64,000 nt of DNA from Thalassobaculum sp965228445. Its GTDB lineage: Bacteria > Pseudomonadota > Alphaproteobacteria > Thalassobaculales > Thalassobaculaceae. The DNA lies in the NCBI GenBank assembly GCA_965228445.1, contig OZ245813.1, positions 2,356,001 through 2,420,000 on the forward strand, given 5' to 3'. A model generated the notes under the pieces. The model did not search any database and was not told the origin of the DNA. It saw only the letters and a program-made list of their open reading frames with translations. Both the position numbers and the translations under genes were made by a program. This document shows, in pieces, positions 49,141 through 61,469 of this stretch; the first letter of the stretch is position 1; each line of letters starts with the position of its first letter.

Positions 49141-50775
49141 ATGCCCTTTCGCGACCGCTTCTTCCTCGCTCCCGCCGTGATCTGCGCGCTGGTGGCGACG
49201 CCGATCCTGGCGGTGGCCCTGCACGGTCTGGCGCAGACCGACCTGATCACCCATCTGGCGAACACGGTGCTGCCGACCTATGTCGCCAACACGGCCCTGC
49301 TGGCGTTGGGGGTGACGCTCGGCACCGGGATCATCGGCGTCGGAACGGCCTGGCTGGTGACCATGTGCCGGTTTCCCGGCCGCCGGGTGCTGGAATGGGC
49401 GCTGGTGCTGCCGCTGGCCGCCCCCGCCTACGTCCTGGCCTACACCTATACCAACTTCCTGGAGCATGCCGGACCGGTGCAGGAACTTCTGCGCCAGGTC
49501 TTCGATCTCGGCCCGCGCGACTACTGGTTCCCGGAGGTGCGGTCCCTCGGCGGCGCCATCGTCATGCTGACCGCGACCCTGTTCCCCTATGTCTACCTGC
49601 TGGCCCGTGCCGCCTTCATCGAGCAGTCGGTCTGCGTGCTGGAGGTCAGCCGCACCCTGGGCCAGTCGCCGGTCCGGGCCTTCCTGCGGGTCGCCCTGCC
49701 GCTGGCCCGACCGGCGATCGCCGCCGGCGTCGCCCTGGCGCTGATGGAGACGCTGGCCGATTACGGCACGGTCTCGTATTTCGGGGTGCAGACCTTCACC
49801 ACCGGCATCTACCGGGCGATCTTCTCCTTCGGCGACCGGGTGGCCGCCGCCCAGCTCGCCACCGGGCTGCTGGCCTTCGTCATTGTGGTGATCGTCCTGG
49901 AGCGGGTCTCGCGCGGCCGCCGGCGGTTCGACCACACCACCAACACCCACCGCGCCCTGCCGCGCTTCCGGCTCACCGGGGCGAAGGCCGCCGGCGCGAT
50001 CCTCGCCTGCGCGCTCCCGGTCTTCGTCGGCTTCGTGCTGCCGGCGATCCTGCTGATGCACATGACCGCGATCGGCGGGCACAAGCTGTTCGGCGCACGC
50101 TATCTGACCCTGACGATGAACAGCGTGACCCTGGCCGGGATCACCGCGATCCTGGCGGTGCTGGTTTCCCTGCTGCTGGCCTATGCCAACCGGCTGTCCA
50201 AGGACCGCGCGACCCACATCCTCACCCGGCTGGCCGCGCTGGGCTACGCGGTGCCCGGCTCGGTGATCGCCATCGGCATCCTGATCCCGTTCTCCATCGT
50301 CGACCGCGGAGTAGACGACGCGGCGCGCAGCCTGTTCGGCTTCTCCACCGGCCTGCTGGTCACCGGGACCATCGTGGCGCTGGTCTATGCCTATCTGGTG
50401 CGCTTCCTGGCGGTGTCGCTGCAAACGGCCGAGGCCGGGCTGACCAAGATCACACCCAGCATGGATCAGGCCGCCCGGGTGCTCGGCCACCCGCCCCGCG
50501 CGACCCTGAAGCGGGTGCATCTGCCGATGCTGCGCAGCAGCCTGCTGACCGCCGGGCTGATCGTGTTCGTCGACGTGATGAAGGAACTGCCGGCCACGAT
50601 GATCCTGCGGCCGTTCAATTTCGATACCCTGGCGGTACAGGCGCACAACCTGGCGGCCGACGAGCGCCTGACCCAGGCCTCCACCCCGGCGCTGACCATC
50701 GTCGCGGTGGGGTTGCTGCCGGTGATTCTGCTGAGCCGGCAGATCGCGAAGTCGCGGGCGGGGCACCGGGGGTAA
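49141..50775 (+). CDS. Iron-type ABC transporter permease (FbpB/AfuB fold), orphan
   Basis: 544 residues, an internally duplicated ABC permease of the iron(III)/thiamine type with about twelve transmembrane helices: half one to ~260, half two from ~285. Each half carries an EAA loop: EVSRTLGQSPVRAFLRVALP near 190 and DQAARVLGHPPRATLKRVHLP near 455. The sequence resembles FbpB/FutB/AfuB. Neither a substrate-binding protein nor an ATPase gene is adjacent, so the partners must be elsewhere. ATG 49141 chosen for the family start; MALGVKD at 49096 has no ribosome site. It diverges from the PuuB-like gene. Confidence 0.88.
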   Translation: MPFRDRFFLAPAVICALVATPILAVALHGLAQTDLITHLANTVLPTYVANTALLALGVTLGTGIIGVGTAWLVTMCRFPGRRVLEWALVLPLAAPAYVLAYTYTNFLEHAGPVQELLRQVFDLGPRDYWFPEVRSLGGAIVMLTATLFPYVYLLARAAFIEQSVCVLEVSRTLGQSPVRAFLRVALPLARPAIAAGVALALMETLADYGTVSYFGVQTFTTGIYRAIFSFGDRVAAAQLATGLLAFVIVVIVLERVSRGRRRFDHTTNTHRALPRFRLTGAKAAGAILACALPVFVGFVLPAILLMHMTAIGGHKLFGARYLTLTMNSVTLAGITAILAVLVSLLLAYANRLSKDRATHILTRLAALGYAVPGSVIAIGILIPFSIVDRGVDDAARSLFGFSTGLLVTGTIVALVYAYLVRFLAVSLQTAEAGLTKITPSMDQAARVLGHPPRATLKRVHLPMLRSSLLTAGLIVFVDVMKELPATMILRPFNFDTLAVQAHNLAADERLTQASTPALTIVAVGLLPVILLSRQIAKSRAGHRG

Positions 50776-50792
50776 CCTCCCCTCCCCCACGC

Positions 50793-50899
50793 CGTCTTCC
50801 CCGCCTTGCGCCGGGACCCAGGGATGGAGCGGCTGCGGCCTCTACCGGAGCGTTTCCAGCGGGCCGATATCTGGATCCCGGCTCAAGGCCGGGAAGACG
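50793..50899. repeat. Intergenic palindromic element A7
   Basis: Left CGTCTTCCCCGCCTTGCGCC then GGGACCCAGG; right CTGGATCCCGG-CTCAAGG-CCGGGAAGACG. The outer arms pair over ~29 positions with few mismatches, and each half has its own hairpin. Between the ABC permease and lepA, which converge. Confidence 0.85.
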
Positions 50900-50932
50900 A
50901 GAAGAACAGCAAAAAAAGAGACGGACGCCCGC

Positions 50933-52735
<1,803 letters not shown>

Positions 52736-52915
52736 GGCGCGGGGTTATGCCCGAAATCGTGGGGGTTGGGTAGTGTGCTCGCCACAGGAAAAATACGGCA
52801 CCTCCGCGCCCCGGCAAGCGCCGACGCCGGCGAGGCCGGAGGAAGGGGATATCGACGGCCTCTTCACCCGGCCGGGTTGCAGGCCTAGCATGGCGGAAAA
52901 AGAGGAAACGCCGCC

Positions 52916-53737
52916 ATGAACCTGCACGCTGTCCCCGCGCATCGGCTGTCCGATGCCGAGGTCGCCCGGTATCACGACCAGGGCTATGTCATCCCGGACT
53001 GGCGCCTGCCCCCGGACCGGCTGGAGCGGATGCGCGCCGATTTCGAGGCGCTGAAGGCCGCGAATCCCGACGTCGGATCCGACAACATGATCTGCCCGCA
53101 TATCCCGGCGGGCGGGGTTCAGGGGCTGAAGGGCTCCGGCGTGTGGCTCGACCATGCCAGCATTCCGGAGATCCTCGACATGGTCGAGCAGCTCATCGGC
53201 CCGGACATCGCGCTGTGGGGTACCACCGTCTTCGGCAAGCCGCCGGGCACCGGCAAGCGGGTGCCCTGGCACCAGGACGGGGAGTACTGGCCGATCCGGC
53301 CGCTGGCCACCTGCTCCGCCTGGATCGCGCTGGACGACGCCACGCCGGAGAACGGCTGCCTGCGGGTCATTCCCGGCTCGCACAAACAGCAGCGCCTGCG
53401 CGCCCACGCCCAGGACGACAGCGACGAGCTGGCCCTGAACCAGGTGCTGGCGCCGGACGAGTACGACGAGGCCGAGGCGGTCGATTTCGTGCTCAAGGCC
53501 GGTCAGGTATCGCTGCACGACGTCTATCTGGTGCACGGCTCGGAGCCGAACCGGTCCGACCGGCGGCGTGCGGGCTATGTCTGCCGCTACATGCCCACCA
53601 CCTCGCAGTTCGACCGCGAGATCGGACGGGCGCTGCAGGCCAAGGGCAATCTGGTCGATTTCACCACCCGGCCGCTCTGGCTGCTCCGAGGCAAGGACGC
53701 CTGCGGTCGCAACGATTTCCGGGTCGGACACGGTTGA
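52916..53737 (+). CDS. Phytanoyl-CoA dioxygenase (PhyH) family protein
   Basis: 273-residue Fe(II)/2-oxoglutarate dioxygenase-like protein. The facial triad is His119-x-Asp121 (VPWHQDGEYW) with His207 (YLVHGSEPNRS); the 2-oxoglutarate Arg is likely in the RSDRRRAGY stretch. NGCLRVIPGSHK at ~146 is a PhyH-family strand. Substrate unknown: family members hydroxylate acyl groups, ectoine or phosphonate compounds. The stop codon lies in a 16-bp duplicated stretch (53722-53753). It starts at ATG 52916 after GAGGAAACGCCGCC. A class II aldolase gene follows in 26 bases. Confidence 0.88.
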   Translation: MNLHAVPAHRLSDAEVARYHDQGYVIPDWRLPPDRLERMRADFEALKAANPDVGSDNMICPHIPAGGVQGLKGSGVWLDHASIPEILDMVEQLIGPDIALWGTTVFGKPPGTGKRVPWHQDGEYWPIRPLATCSAWIALDDATPENGCLRVIPGSHKQQRLRAHAQDDSDELALNQVLAPDEYDEAEAVDFVLKAGQVSLHDVYLVHGSEPNRSDRRRAGYVCRYMPTTSQFDREIGRALQAKGNLVDFTTRPLWLLRGKDACGRNDFRVGHG

Positions 53738-53753
53738 GGTCGGACACGGTTGA
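53722..53753 (+). repeat. 16-bp tandem duplication at the PhyH gene end
   Basis: GGTCGGACACGGTTGA occurs twice without spacer. The first copy contains the PhyH stop codon and the second leads into the GAGGAGGAA ribosome site of the next gene. It looks like a recent slippage or duplication event and lengthens the intergenic spacing. Confidence 0.85.
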
Positions 53754-53763
53754 GGAGGAAACA

Positions 53764-54537
53764 ATGAACGAGATGAGCACGCCCGCGTCCCACGCGGACA
53801 CCGTCCAGCAGCTTCGCGTCGACCTGGCCTGCGCCCTGCGCTGGGCCGCCCGGATGGGCCTGAACGAAGGCGTGGACAACCATTTCTCCGCCGCCGTGCC
53901 GGAGGCCGACGGCAGCATCCGGGGTGACAAGTTCCTGATCAACCCGTTCGGCTGGCACTGGTCGGAGATCACCGCGTCGTCGCTGGTGCTGTGCGATGTG
54001 GACGGCACCGTGCTGGAAGGCAGCGAGACCGTGGAGGCGACGGCCTTCTGCATCCACTCGCGCATCCACATCAACCACCCGAACGCGGCCGTGGTGCTGC
54101 ATACCCACCAGCCCTACGCCACCGCCCTGACCCTGCTGGAGGGCGGGCGGCTGGAGATGGTGGAGCAGAACGCGCTGATGTTCGACGACCGCATCGCCTA
54201 TGACGACGACTACGAGGGGCTGGCCCTGGCGACCGAGGAGGGCGACCGGATGGCCGCGCAGATGGACGGCAAGCCGATCCTGATGCTGGCGTCGCACGGC
54301 GTGATGGTGAGCGGGCCAACGGTGGCCGACGCCTTCAACGACCTGTACTACCTGGAACGCGCCTGCATGTTCCAGGTCCACGCCAAGTCGACCGGCGGGA
54401 CCCTGAGGCGGATCGGCGACAACGTCCGCGCCCGCGTCCAGGGGCAGATGGAGACCGAGCGCAAGGCCGTGGCCGACCGCCACTTCACCGCCCTGCGCCG
54501 CATGCTCGACCGCGAGGAGCCCGGCTACCGGGCCTGA
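53764..54537 (+). CDS. Class II aldolase/adducin family protein
   Basis: 257 residues with the class II aldolase fold. Zinc ligands are His113 and His115 (VVLHTHQPYATAL) and His178 (LASHGVMV); EQNALMF at ~134 is the second conserved segment. The family includes fuculose-phosphate aldolase, but DHNHF-type N-terminal substrate residues differ and EGVDNHFSAAVP at ~36 resembles the adducin-like group. It probably acts on a small hydroxy- or oxo-acid; no sugar kinase is nearby. ATG 53764 has GAGGAGGAAAC. Same operon as the PhyH gene. Confidence 0.88.
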   Translation: MNEMSTPASHADTVQQLRVDLACALRWAARMGLNEGVDNHFSAAVPEADGSIRGDKFLINPFGWHWSEITASSLVLCDVDGTVLEGSETVEATAFCIHSRIHINHPNAAVVLHTHQPYATALTLLEGGRLEMVEQNALMFDDRIAYDDDYEGLALATEEGDRMAAQMDGKPILMLASHGVMVSGPTVADAFNDLYYLERACMFQVHAKSTGGTLRRIGDNVRARVQGQMETERKAVADRHFTALRRMLDREEPGYRA

Positions 54538-54545
54538 GACACCGC

Positions 54546-54573
54546 CGCGATCAGGTGGAAACACCTGATCGCG
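54546..54573. terminator. Bidirectional hairpin after the aldolase gene
   Basis: CGCGATCAGGTG and CACCTGATCGCG form a perfect 12-bp stem closed by a GAAA tetraloop, 8 bases after the aldolase stop and before the convergent chemoreceptor stop. No long T-run follows, so termination in both directions is plausible but not certain. Confidence 0.75.
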
Positions 54574-54608
54574 TGCCGCATCGCGTGCCTAATGGTGCGG
54601 ACGGGGGG

Positions 54609-55967
54609 TCAGTTCATCGCGGCGATCTTGCCGACGAAGGCGGAGGACTCCTCCGACAGCGACCGGATATCCGCCATGAGGCCGTCGGCCGCGCTGGTGA
54701 CCGACGCGGCGGCGTCGGAGGTGCGGTCGGCCGTGCCCTGGACGTCGGAGGCGAGCCTGGTGACCTCCTGGGTCCCCTCCGTCGCCTGGGCCACGTTCTG
54801 GGTGATCTCTCCGGTGGCCGCGTTCTGCTGTTCGACCGCGCCGGCGATCGCCTGCGCCATCTCCTCCATGCGGCTGATGGTCTCCGAGATCGAGGCCACG
54901 ATGTCGCAGCTCTGGCTCGACGCCTGCTGGATGCGGTCGACCAGGGAGGTGATCTCCACCGTGGCGTCGCCGGTCTGCTTGGCCAGGCTCTTCACCTCGC
55001 CGGCCACCACGGCGAAACCCTTGCCGGCATCGCCGGCCCGGGCCGCCTCGATGGTCGCGTTGAGCGCCAGCAGATTGGTCTGGTCGGCGATGTCGCGGAT
55101 CAGGCTCAGAACATTTGAGATCTCGGTAGTGACCGTCGCCAGGTCCCCCACGGTGTCGGTCGCGCTGGAGGCGAGCTGAGAGGCGCCTCGCATCTCGCTC
55201 ACCGCGCCGTTGGCCTGATGGGCGATCTCGGCGATCGTGGCACTCATCTCCTCCACCGCGCTGGAGATCGTCTGGACGTTCACGCTCATGTCGTTGGCCC
55301 GCGAGGCCGCCATGGACGAGGCGTTGCGGGTGGCGTCCGCCTCGCCGGTCAGGCCGGCGGCGGTCTGGCCCATCGCCTCCGCCGCCTCGGACAGGGAGCG
55401 GGTGAGATTGCCGATCGACTGGTCGAACTGGGTGGACAGATCGGTCAGCCGCTTGCGGTGGTCGCGCTCCTTCGCGTCGAGATAGATGCTGATCACCAGG
55501 TTGATGTCGAGCAGGATCACCTTGTCCAGCGCCGCCACCAGATCCTCGGCGCGCTGGGCGGCGGCCTTCATGGAAAAGCCGGTCAGGGAGTGGCGGATGG
55601 CGAGCCTGTGCAGTTCGGCCGTGATGCGGGTATAGCCGTCGATGTACCACGACGTCTCCAGCCCGAGCGTGTTGTGGACCTCGCCGATCCGCTGCACAGA
55701 TTCGAAATAGGCCGGGTCGTCGCCGGCGGTGAACATCCGTTTCCAGTGCGCGGCCTGGGCACCGGCCGCATGCTTCTGGCGCTGCGCCGACCCGAACATC
55801 GCCGCCAGATGCGGCACGCCGGACAGCTTTTCGTAGAAGCGTTCAAGAATGCCGGGAAGGCTCGCCTCCACTACGGGGAAGAACGCCGCGAGCAGCTTCC
55901 TTTCGGATGAAGACAGCTCGATAAAATCCACATGTGCCCGCAGATCAACACTCATTTCTTTCCCCAT
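54609..55967 (-). CDS. Globin-coupled methyl-accepting chemotaxis protein
   Basis: 452-residue soluble haem sensor. Residues ~1-165 are the globin domain; the proximal haem His is His98 (RIGEVHNTLGLETSWYIDGY). A short linker leads to the methyl-accepting domain (~230-450), with the hairpin tip DQTNLLALNATIEAARAG. There is no transmembrane segment, as in the HemAT type, so it should sense oxygen (or NO/CO) in the cytoplasm and signal to CheA. Start ATG 55967; MSVDL at 55955 with GGGGA ahead is an alternative. No che genes are nearby; an AT-rich region upstream holds its promoter. Confidence 0.95.
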   Translation of the reverse strand: MGKEMSVDLRAHVDFIELSSSERKLLAAFFPVVEASLPGILERFYEKLSGVPHLAAMFGSAQRQKHAAGAQAAHWKRMFTAGDDPAYFESVQRIGEVHNTLGLETSWYIDGYTRITAELHRLAIRHSLTGFSMKAAAQRAEDLVAALDKVILLDINLVISIYLDAKERDHRKRLTDLSTQFDQSIGNLTRSLSEAAEAMGQTAAGLTGEADATRNASSMAASRANDMSVNVQTISSAVEEMSATIAEIAHQANGAVSEMRGASQLASSATDTVGDLATVTTEISNVLSLIRDIADQTNLLALNATIEAARAGDAGKGFAVVAGEVKSLAKQTGDATVEITSLVDRIQQASSQSCDIVASISETISRMEEMAQAIAGAVEQQNAATGEITQNVAQATEGTQEVTRLASDVQGTADRTSDAAASVTSAADGLMADIRSLSEESSAFVGKIAAMN

Positions 55968-56187
55968 GATCCAAAACGCCCTGATGCGCGTAAAAGACCC
56001 TAGGGCTTGTGGCTTAAAATAACTTTAAGATTGATTTTAAACTTATATTAACTATTTAATTTTTTAGGGATTTTCGGATGCCGCACCTGCGAAGTGAGGC
56101 GGCCGCTTCCAATACCGCGAGCCGCCTGCTACCGCGTCGTTTGCCGTTCCCGCTAAGCATCACCCTAAACCGATCACTGGCCGACGA

Positions 56188-57168
56188 TCACTCGGCGGCG
56201 GACCGCTCCGCGAACGCCGCCTCAAGACCCGCGATGTCGATCCTGCCCATCCCCATCAGCGCGCTTCTGACCCGGTCGGCCGCCTGCGGATCGCCGGCAT
56301 GCATGAGGCGCGGCAGCGCCTTGGGCACGATCTGCCAGTGGATGCCGAACCGGTCGCGGAGCCAGCCGCAATGGCCGCCCTCGCCGCCGTCGGCGCACAG
56401 GGCCTCCCAGAGCCGGTCGGTCTCCGCCTGATCCTCCGTCAGAACCGAGATCGACACCGCATGGCTGGACTGCGCCGGCGGCGCGCCGTTCATCGCCATA
56501 TAGGGCGTCCCGGCCAGGGTGAACTCCATCACCAGCGGCGGACCGTTCGGGTCCGGGCGATAGGCCTGATCGATCCCGCTGCCCGGCAGCAGCGAGGTAT
56601 AGAACTCCGCCGCCTCGAGCGCCCCGTCCGGCAGGAACAGGCAGGTCCGCGCCTTCGCGGTGAACAGCGGATCCGCCGCCGACGCTCCGGAAAGCGAGGC
56701 GGCAAGCTCCTCAAGCTGATCCGTCGCCGCGTTCCAGCCGGCCTCGAAGCCCATCTCCAGGTGCTGCTGGGTCGCCTCCACCGTCGGGTGGCGCGCGCCC
56801 CAGATCATCCGGGTCCGCCCCGGACCCACATCCTCCAGGGTCAGGAAGCCGGTCATGAAATGGCTGCCAGACGGCACGAAGCCTTCGCTGTAGGCGTCGG
56901 TGAAGGTCAGGTGACGGCCCGGCTCGACCGCCAGAAACGAGCCGGTATTCTCGAACCGCTCTCCCTGCGGCCCCTCCATCACCGTGTTGAACCGGCCGCC
57001 GGGGCGCAGGTCCATCTCGGCCGCGGTCACCTGCCAGGGCTTCGGGCAGTGCCACTGCATCAGCAGGTCCGGCTCGCTCCAGCACCGCCAAACGGCGGCG
57101 CGCGGTGCGTCGAGCACGCGATCGAGGACAAGGGTGCGGTCATCCGGTCGTTGCATCGGTGTGGTCAT
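56188..57168 (-). CDS. SRPBCC (AHSA1) and VOC/PhnB-like fusion protein
   Basis: 326 residues with two domains. Residues ~10-160 are an AHSA1-like SRPBCC domain (LDAPRAAVWRCWSEPDLLMQW, then GRTRMIWGARHPT); residues ~170-315 are a VOC/3-demethylubiquinone-9 methyltransferase-like domain (CLFLPDGALEAAEFYTSLLPG, DRFGIHWQIVPKALPRLM). It may bind hydrophobic ligands. The first base group overlaps the preceding TetR gene by four (ATGA), so regulator and target are one operon and the TetR probably controls both. Reaction unknown. Confidence 0.87.
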   Translation of the reverse strand: MTTPMQRPDDRTLVLDRVLDAPRAAVWRCWSEPDLLMQWHCPKPWQVTAAEMDLRPGGRFNTVMEGPQGERFENTGSFLAVEPGRHLTFTDAYSEGFVPSGSHFMTGFLTLEDVGPGRTRMIWGARHPTVEATQQHLEMGFEAGWNAATDQLEELAASLSGASAADPLFTAKARTCLFLPDGALEAAEFYTSLLPGSGIDQAYRPDPNGPPLVMEFTLAGTPYMAMNGAPPAQSSHAVSISVLTEDQAETDRLWEALCADGGEGGHCGWLRDRFGIHWQIVPKALPRLMHAGDPQAADRVRSALMGMGRIDIAGLEAAFAERSAAE

Positions 57169-57800
57169 GACGGTCGCCCCTCCCGAGGGCCGGTTTCGAA
57201 CAGAAGCGTGATGTAGCGTTTGAGGTGGTCGACCTGCTCGACCGCGACGTCGGCGCCGCCCCCGGCCTTGGCCAGGATGAAGGCGCCCTGAAGCACCGCC
57301 TGGGTATGCCGGGCGAGGCTGGCGGCCGACCAGTCGCCGGCCCCGATCTCCCGACGCGCCATCGCGTCGGCGATGTCGCCTTCCAGTGTGCGGGCGTGGC
57401 CGAAGATGCTGCGCCCGCAGGCGGCAGCGATGTCGGGATGGGCCTCGTAAGCCTCCTGCACCATGGTGCCGACCAGGCAGGTGAACTCGCAGACCTCACC
57501 GGCGATCAGTTCCCGGCGAAAATCGACATAGCCGAGCACCCGGCCCAACGGATCGGCATACGTGTGATAGCGGGCCGCGGCGAAGAGCCCGCCCGTCACC
57601 TTCGACCAGTGATCGGCGGCGGCCACCGCCAGGGCGTCCTTGCCCTTGAAGTGGTGAAAGAACGCCCCCTTGGTCACGCCCGCCGCGGCGCAGAGCTCGT
57701 CGACGCTGGTCGCCGAATAGCCCCGCGTCCGGATCACCGACAGGGCGGCGTCCAGCAGCTTGTCACGGGCACTCGGCGTTCCGGCGGCAGGGCGGGGCAT
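57165..57800 (-). CDS. TetR/AcrR family transcriptional regulator
   Basis: 211 residues. The N-terminal HTH is GYSATSVDELCAAAGVTKGAFF with HHFKGKDAL, the most typical TetR signature in the window. The C-terminal domain has WSAASLARHTQAVLQGAFILAKA. Start ATG 57800 has AAAGGAGA upstream, and an imperfect palindrome (57822-57839) lies just ahead of the start, fitting autoregulation. Overlaps the SRPBCC-VOC gene by four bases. Confidence 0.93.
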   Translation of the reverse strand: MPRPAAGTPSARDKLLDAALSVIRTRGYSATSVDELCAAAGVTKGAFFHHFKGKDALAVAAADHWSKVTGGLFAAARYHTYADPLGRVLGYVDFRRELIAGEVCEFTCLVGTMVQEAYEAHPDIAAACGRSIFGHARTLEGDIADAMARREIGAGDWSAASLARHTQAVLQGAFILAKAGGGADVAVEQVDHLKRYITLLFETGPREGRPS

Positions 57801-57821
57801 CGGGGTCTCCTTTCGATTAAA

Positions 57822-57839
57822 ATACCGACTGGTTGGTAT
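57822..57839. promoter_or_regulatory. Candidate TetR operator
   Basis: ATACCGACTGGTTGGTAT is an 18-bp near-palindrome (14 of 18 symmetric) 22 bases upstream of the TetR start. The ACCGAC-GGTTGGT pattern is like the operators of several TetR regulators. It may overlap the promoter. Confidence 0.6.
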
Positions 57840-57866
57840 GTTTGCAATCCAAATCGCGACCGCGCA

Positions 57867-57902
57867 TAAAAAGAGCCGGCGATGTGAGGCACACCGCCGG
57901 CT
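57867..57902 (-). terminator. Rho-independent terminator of the catalase gene
   Basis: On the minus strand AGCCGGCG and CGCCGGCT form an 8-bp stem, extended inside by GTG/CAC, followed by CTTTTTAT. It lies about 50 bases after the catalase stop, oriented with that gene. Confidence 0.9.
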
Positions 57903-57952
57903 TGAGGTCGGCCGGGAGGAAACCAGCCGTCAGGTCGAAGGAACCCGAGCGA

Positions 57953-60061
<2,109 letters not shown>

Positions 60062-60213
60062 GGGGATATCCTCGGGTTACTGGATCGGTTCGAGCGGGTG
60101 AACGGCGCGCCCACAGGCCACGCGCTCACTTTTGAACAATTCCAGAAAACTCCGGTTCCCAGCTTTTCACGCCGTCATTGCCGCAACTGGCGGCGACACC
60201 GTGCCGGCCGGTG

Positions 60214-61212
60214 CTACATCCACGTCCCCGCCAGCGTGACCGGGACGGCGCCGGTGCCCAGTTTGAAGCGGGACACGCCTTCCATAGAGGCGTCGATTCC
60301 GCCCAGATCGAGCCAGCGTACCCCGTCGGCCGCCAGCCGCCGGATGCCCTCCCACAGGAGCAGGCGGTTGGCGTTCGCGGCACGGCCGGCCTCGCTGGTG
60401 TAGGCGATCTGATAGGTGGCCGAGAAACCGTGCCGCAGGAACAGCACGCCGGCGACGGGGTCCGAGCCCCGCTCGGCCTGGAGCAGCAGGACGTCGCGCG
60501 GACGCGGCGCGCAGATCGCCAGGGCTGCCGCGAAGGCGCCGCTGGTGGCGCGGAACCGCTTGCGCTTGCGGTCGGCGTCGTACTGGGTCAGCAGCCAGTT
60601 CAGGGACTGACCGGAATGGGCGTCGCGGATGCGCAGCTTCTCGCCCTCGCCGGCGACGAGCTGGTTGCGCCATTTCTGGTTCAGTCCGGCCCGCAGCCGG
60701 TCGGCGCCGACGGTCAGGTCGATCCAGGCGGTCGAATACCCGGTGATCGTCTGGTTCAGTTTCAGGCTGCGCATCACCGAGCGGGCGGTGTCGCCGTCGG
60801 CCATCTCCGGCGTGAAGAAGAACCAGTTCAGCCGCGGCATGGGCCAGCGGTCGGCGATCAGCTGGTGAACCGCGACGCGCTCCTCGTCGCTGACCTCCTT
60901 CAGGAACAGCGGGCCGCGCACCACCTTGGCCAGCCGGGCCGCCCGGCCGAACGACCATTCCAGCGCCTGGACGATCGCCACCGGCTTGCCGAAGCGGGTG
61001 ACGACGCCGCGTGTCGGCCGATAGGGCGAGCCGGCGGCGATGGCCTCTCCATACATCCAGGCCTGCTCCAGCGGCGCCCTGTCGGCCGCGCTGTGCAGGT
61101 CCATCCAGCGGCGCATGTCGACCCCGTCCCAGGTCAGCTCCAGGCCGGCGCGCGCGCCGCCCGACCATCCGACCGCGCTCGTCGATCTTCTCCTGCTGCG
61201 GACTGCCGCCAT
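60214..61212 (-). CDS. FemAB/GNAT-like acyl or aminoacyl transferase
   Basis: 332 residues with the double-GNAT pattern of FemAB/LPG-synthase-like or GNAT_6 proteins. Notable are GYSTAWIDLTVGADRLRAGLNQKWRNQLV in the middle (the conserved NW-type helix of FemAB relatives) and WLDLGGIDASMEGVSRFKLG close to the end, a common FemAB motif (GGID...FK.gfG). FemAB proteins link amino acids to cell-wall or lipid acceptors. In a Gram-negative background the substrate is not known; a peptidoglycan, exopolysaccharide or lipid modification is possible. Start ATG 61212 has GACGGAG. Divergent from a 68-residue membrane protein. Confidence 0.82.
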   Translation of the reverse strand: MAAVRSRRRSTSAVGWSGGARAGLELTWDGVDMRRWMDLHSAADRAPLEQAWMYGEAIAAGSPYRPTRGVVTRFGKPVAIVQALEWSFGRAARLAKVVRGPLFLKEVSDEERVAVHQLIADRWPMPRLNWFFFTPEMADGDTARSVMRSLKLNQTITGYSTAWIDLTVGADRLRAGLNQKWRNQLVAGEGEKLRIRDAHSGQSLNWLLTQYDADRKRKRFRATSGAFAAALAICAPRPRDVLLLQAERGSDPVAGVLFLRHGFSATYQIAYTSEAGRAANANRLLLWEGIRRLAADGVRWLDLGGIDASMEGVSRFKLGTGAVPVTLAGTWM

Positions 61213-61252
61213 GGTGGTTCCGTCTCCGTCGCGCCGAGGCTACTCTGGCCCC

Positions 61253-61459
61253 ATGGTAGGCATTAAGAACAAGCCCGTAACCATTCTCGGTCACCTCGTC
61301 CCGCGCCGGCACTTCACGTGGTGGGCGATCCTGTACGTGCTGATCTTCGTCGGCCTGCCGGTCACCCTGTTCATGGCGCTGCTCGACCTCGCGGCCTGGG
61401 CGCTGACGATCCACGTCTTCGGCGCCGACTGCTACGGCGTCAGCTGCCTGTTCCAGTGA
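61253..61459 (+). CDS. Small membrane protein, unknown
   Basis: 68 residues. A hydrophilic start (MVGIKNKPVTILGHLVPRRH) leads to a hydrophobic stretch of ~38 residues (WWAILYVLIFVGLPVTLF, then MALLDLAAWALTI) that is long enough for one long or two short membrane helices; it ends with two cysteines (DCYGVSC). No clear ribosome site; identification rests on composition. The half-VOC reading frame starts 10 bases after its stop. Confidence 0.6.
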   Translation: MVGIKNKPVTILGHLVPRRHFTWWAILYVLIFVGLPVTLFMALLDLAAWALTIHVFGADCYGVSCLFQ

Positions 61460-61469
61460 GGAGGCGGCG

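Noticed and set aside
47647..50790. A 1047-codon leftward frame spanning the ABC permease and PuuB-like genes
   Set aside because: It is the antisense of one gene and the wrong frame of another; composition is Arg/Gly-rich and no domain is seen.
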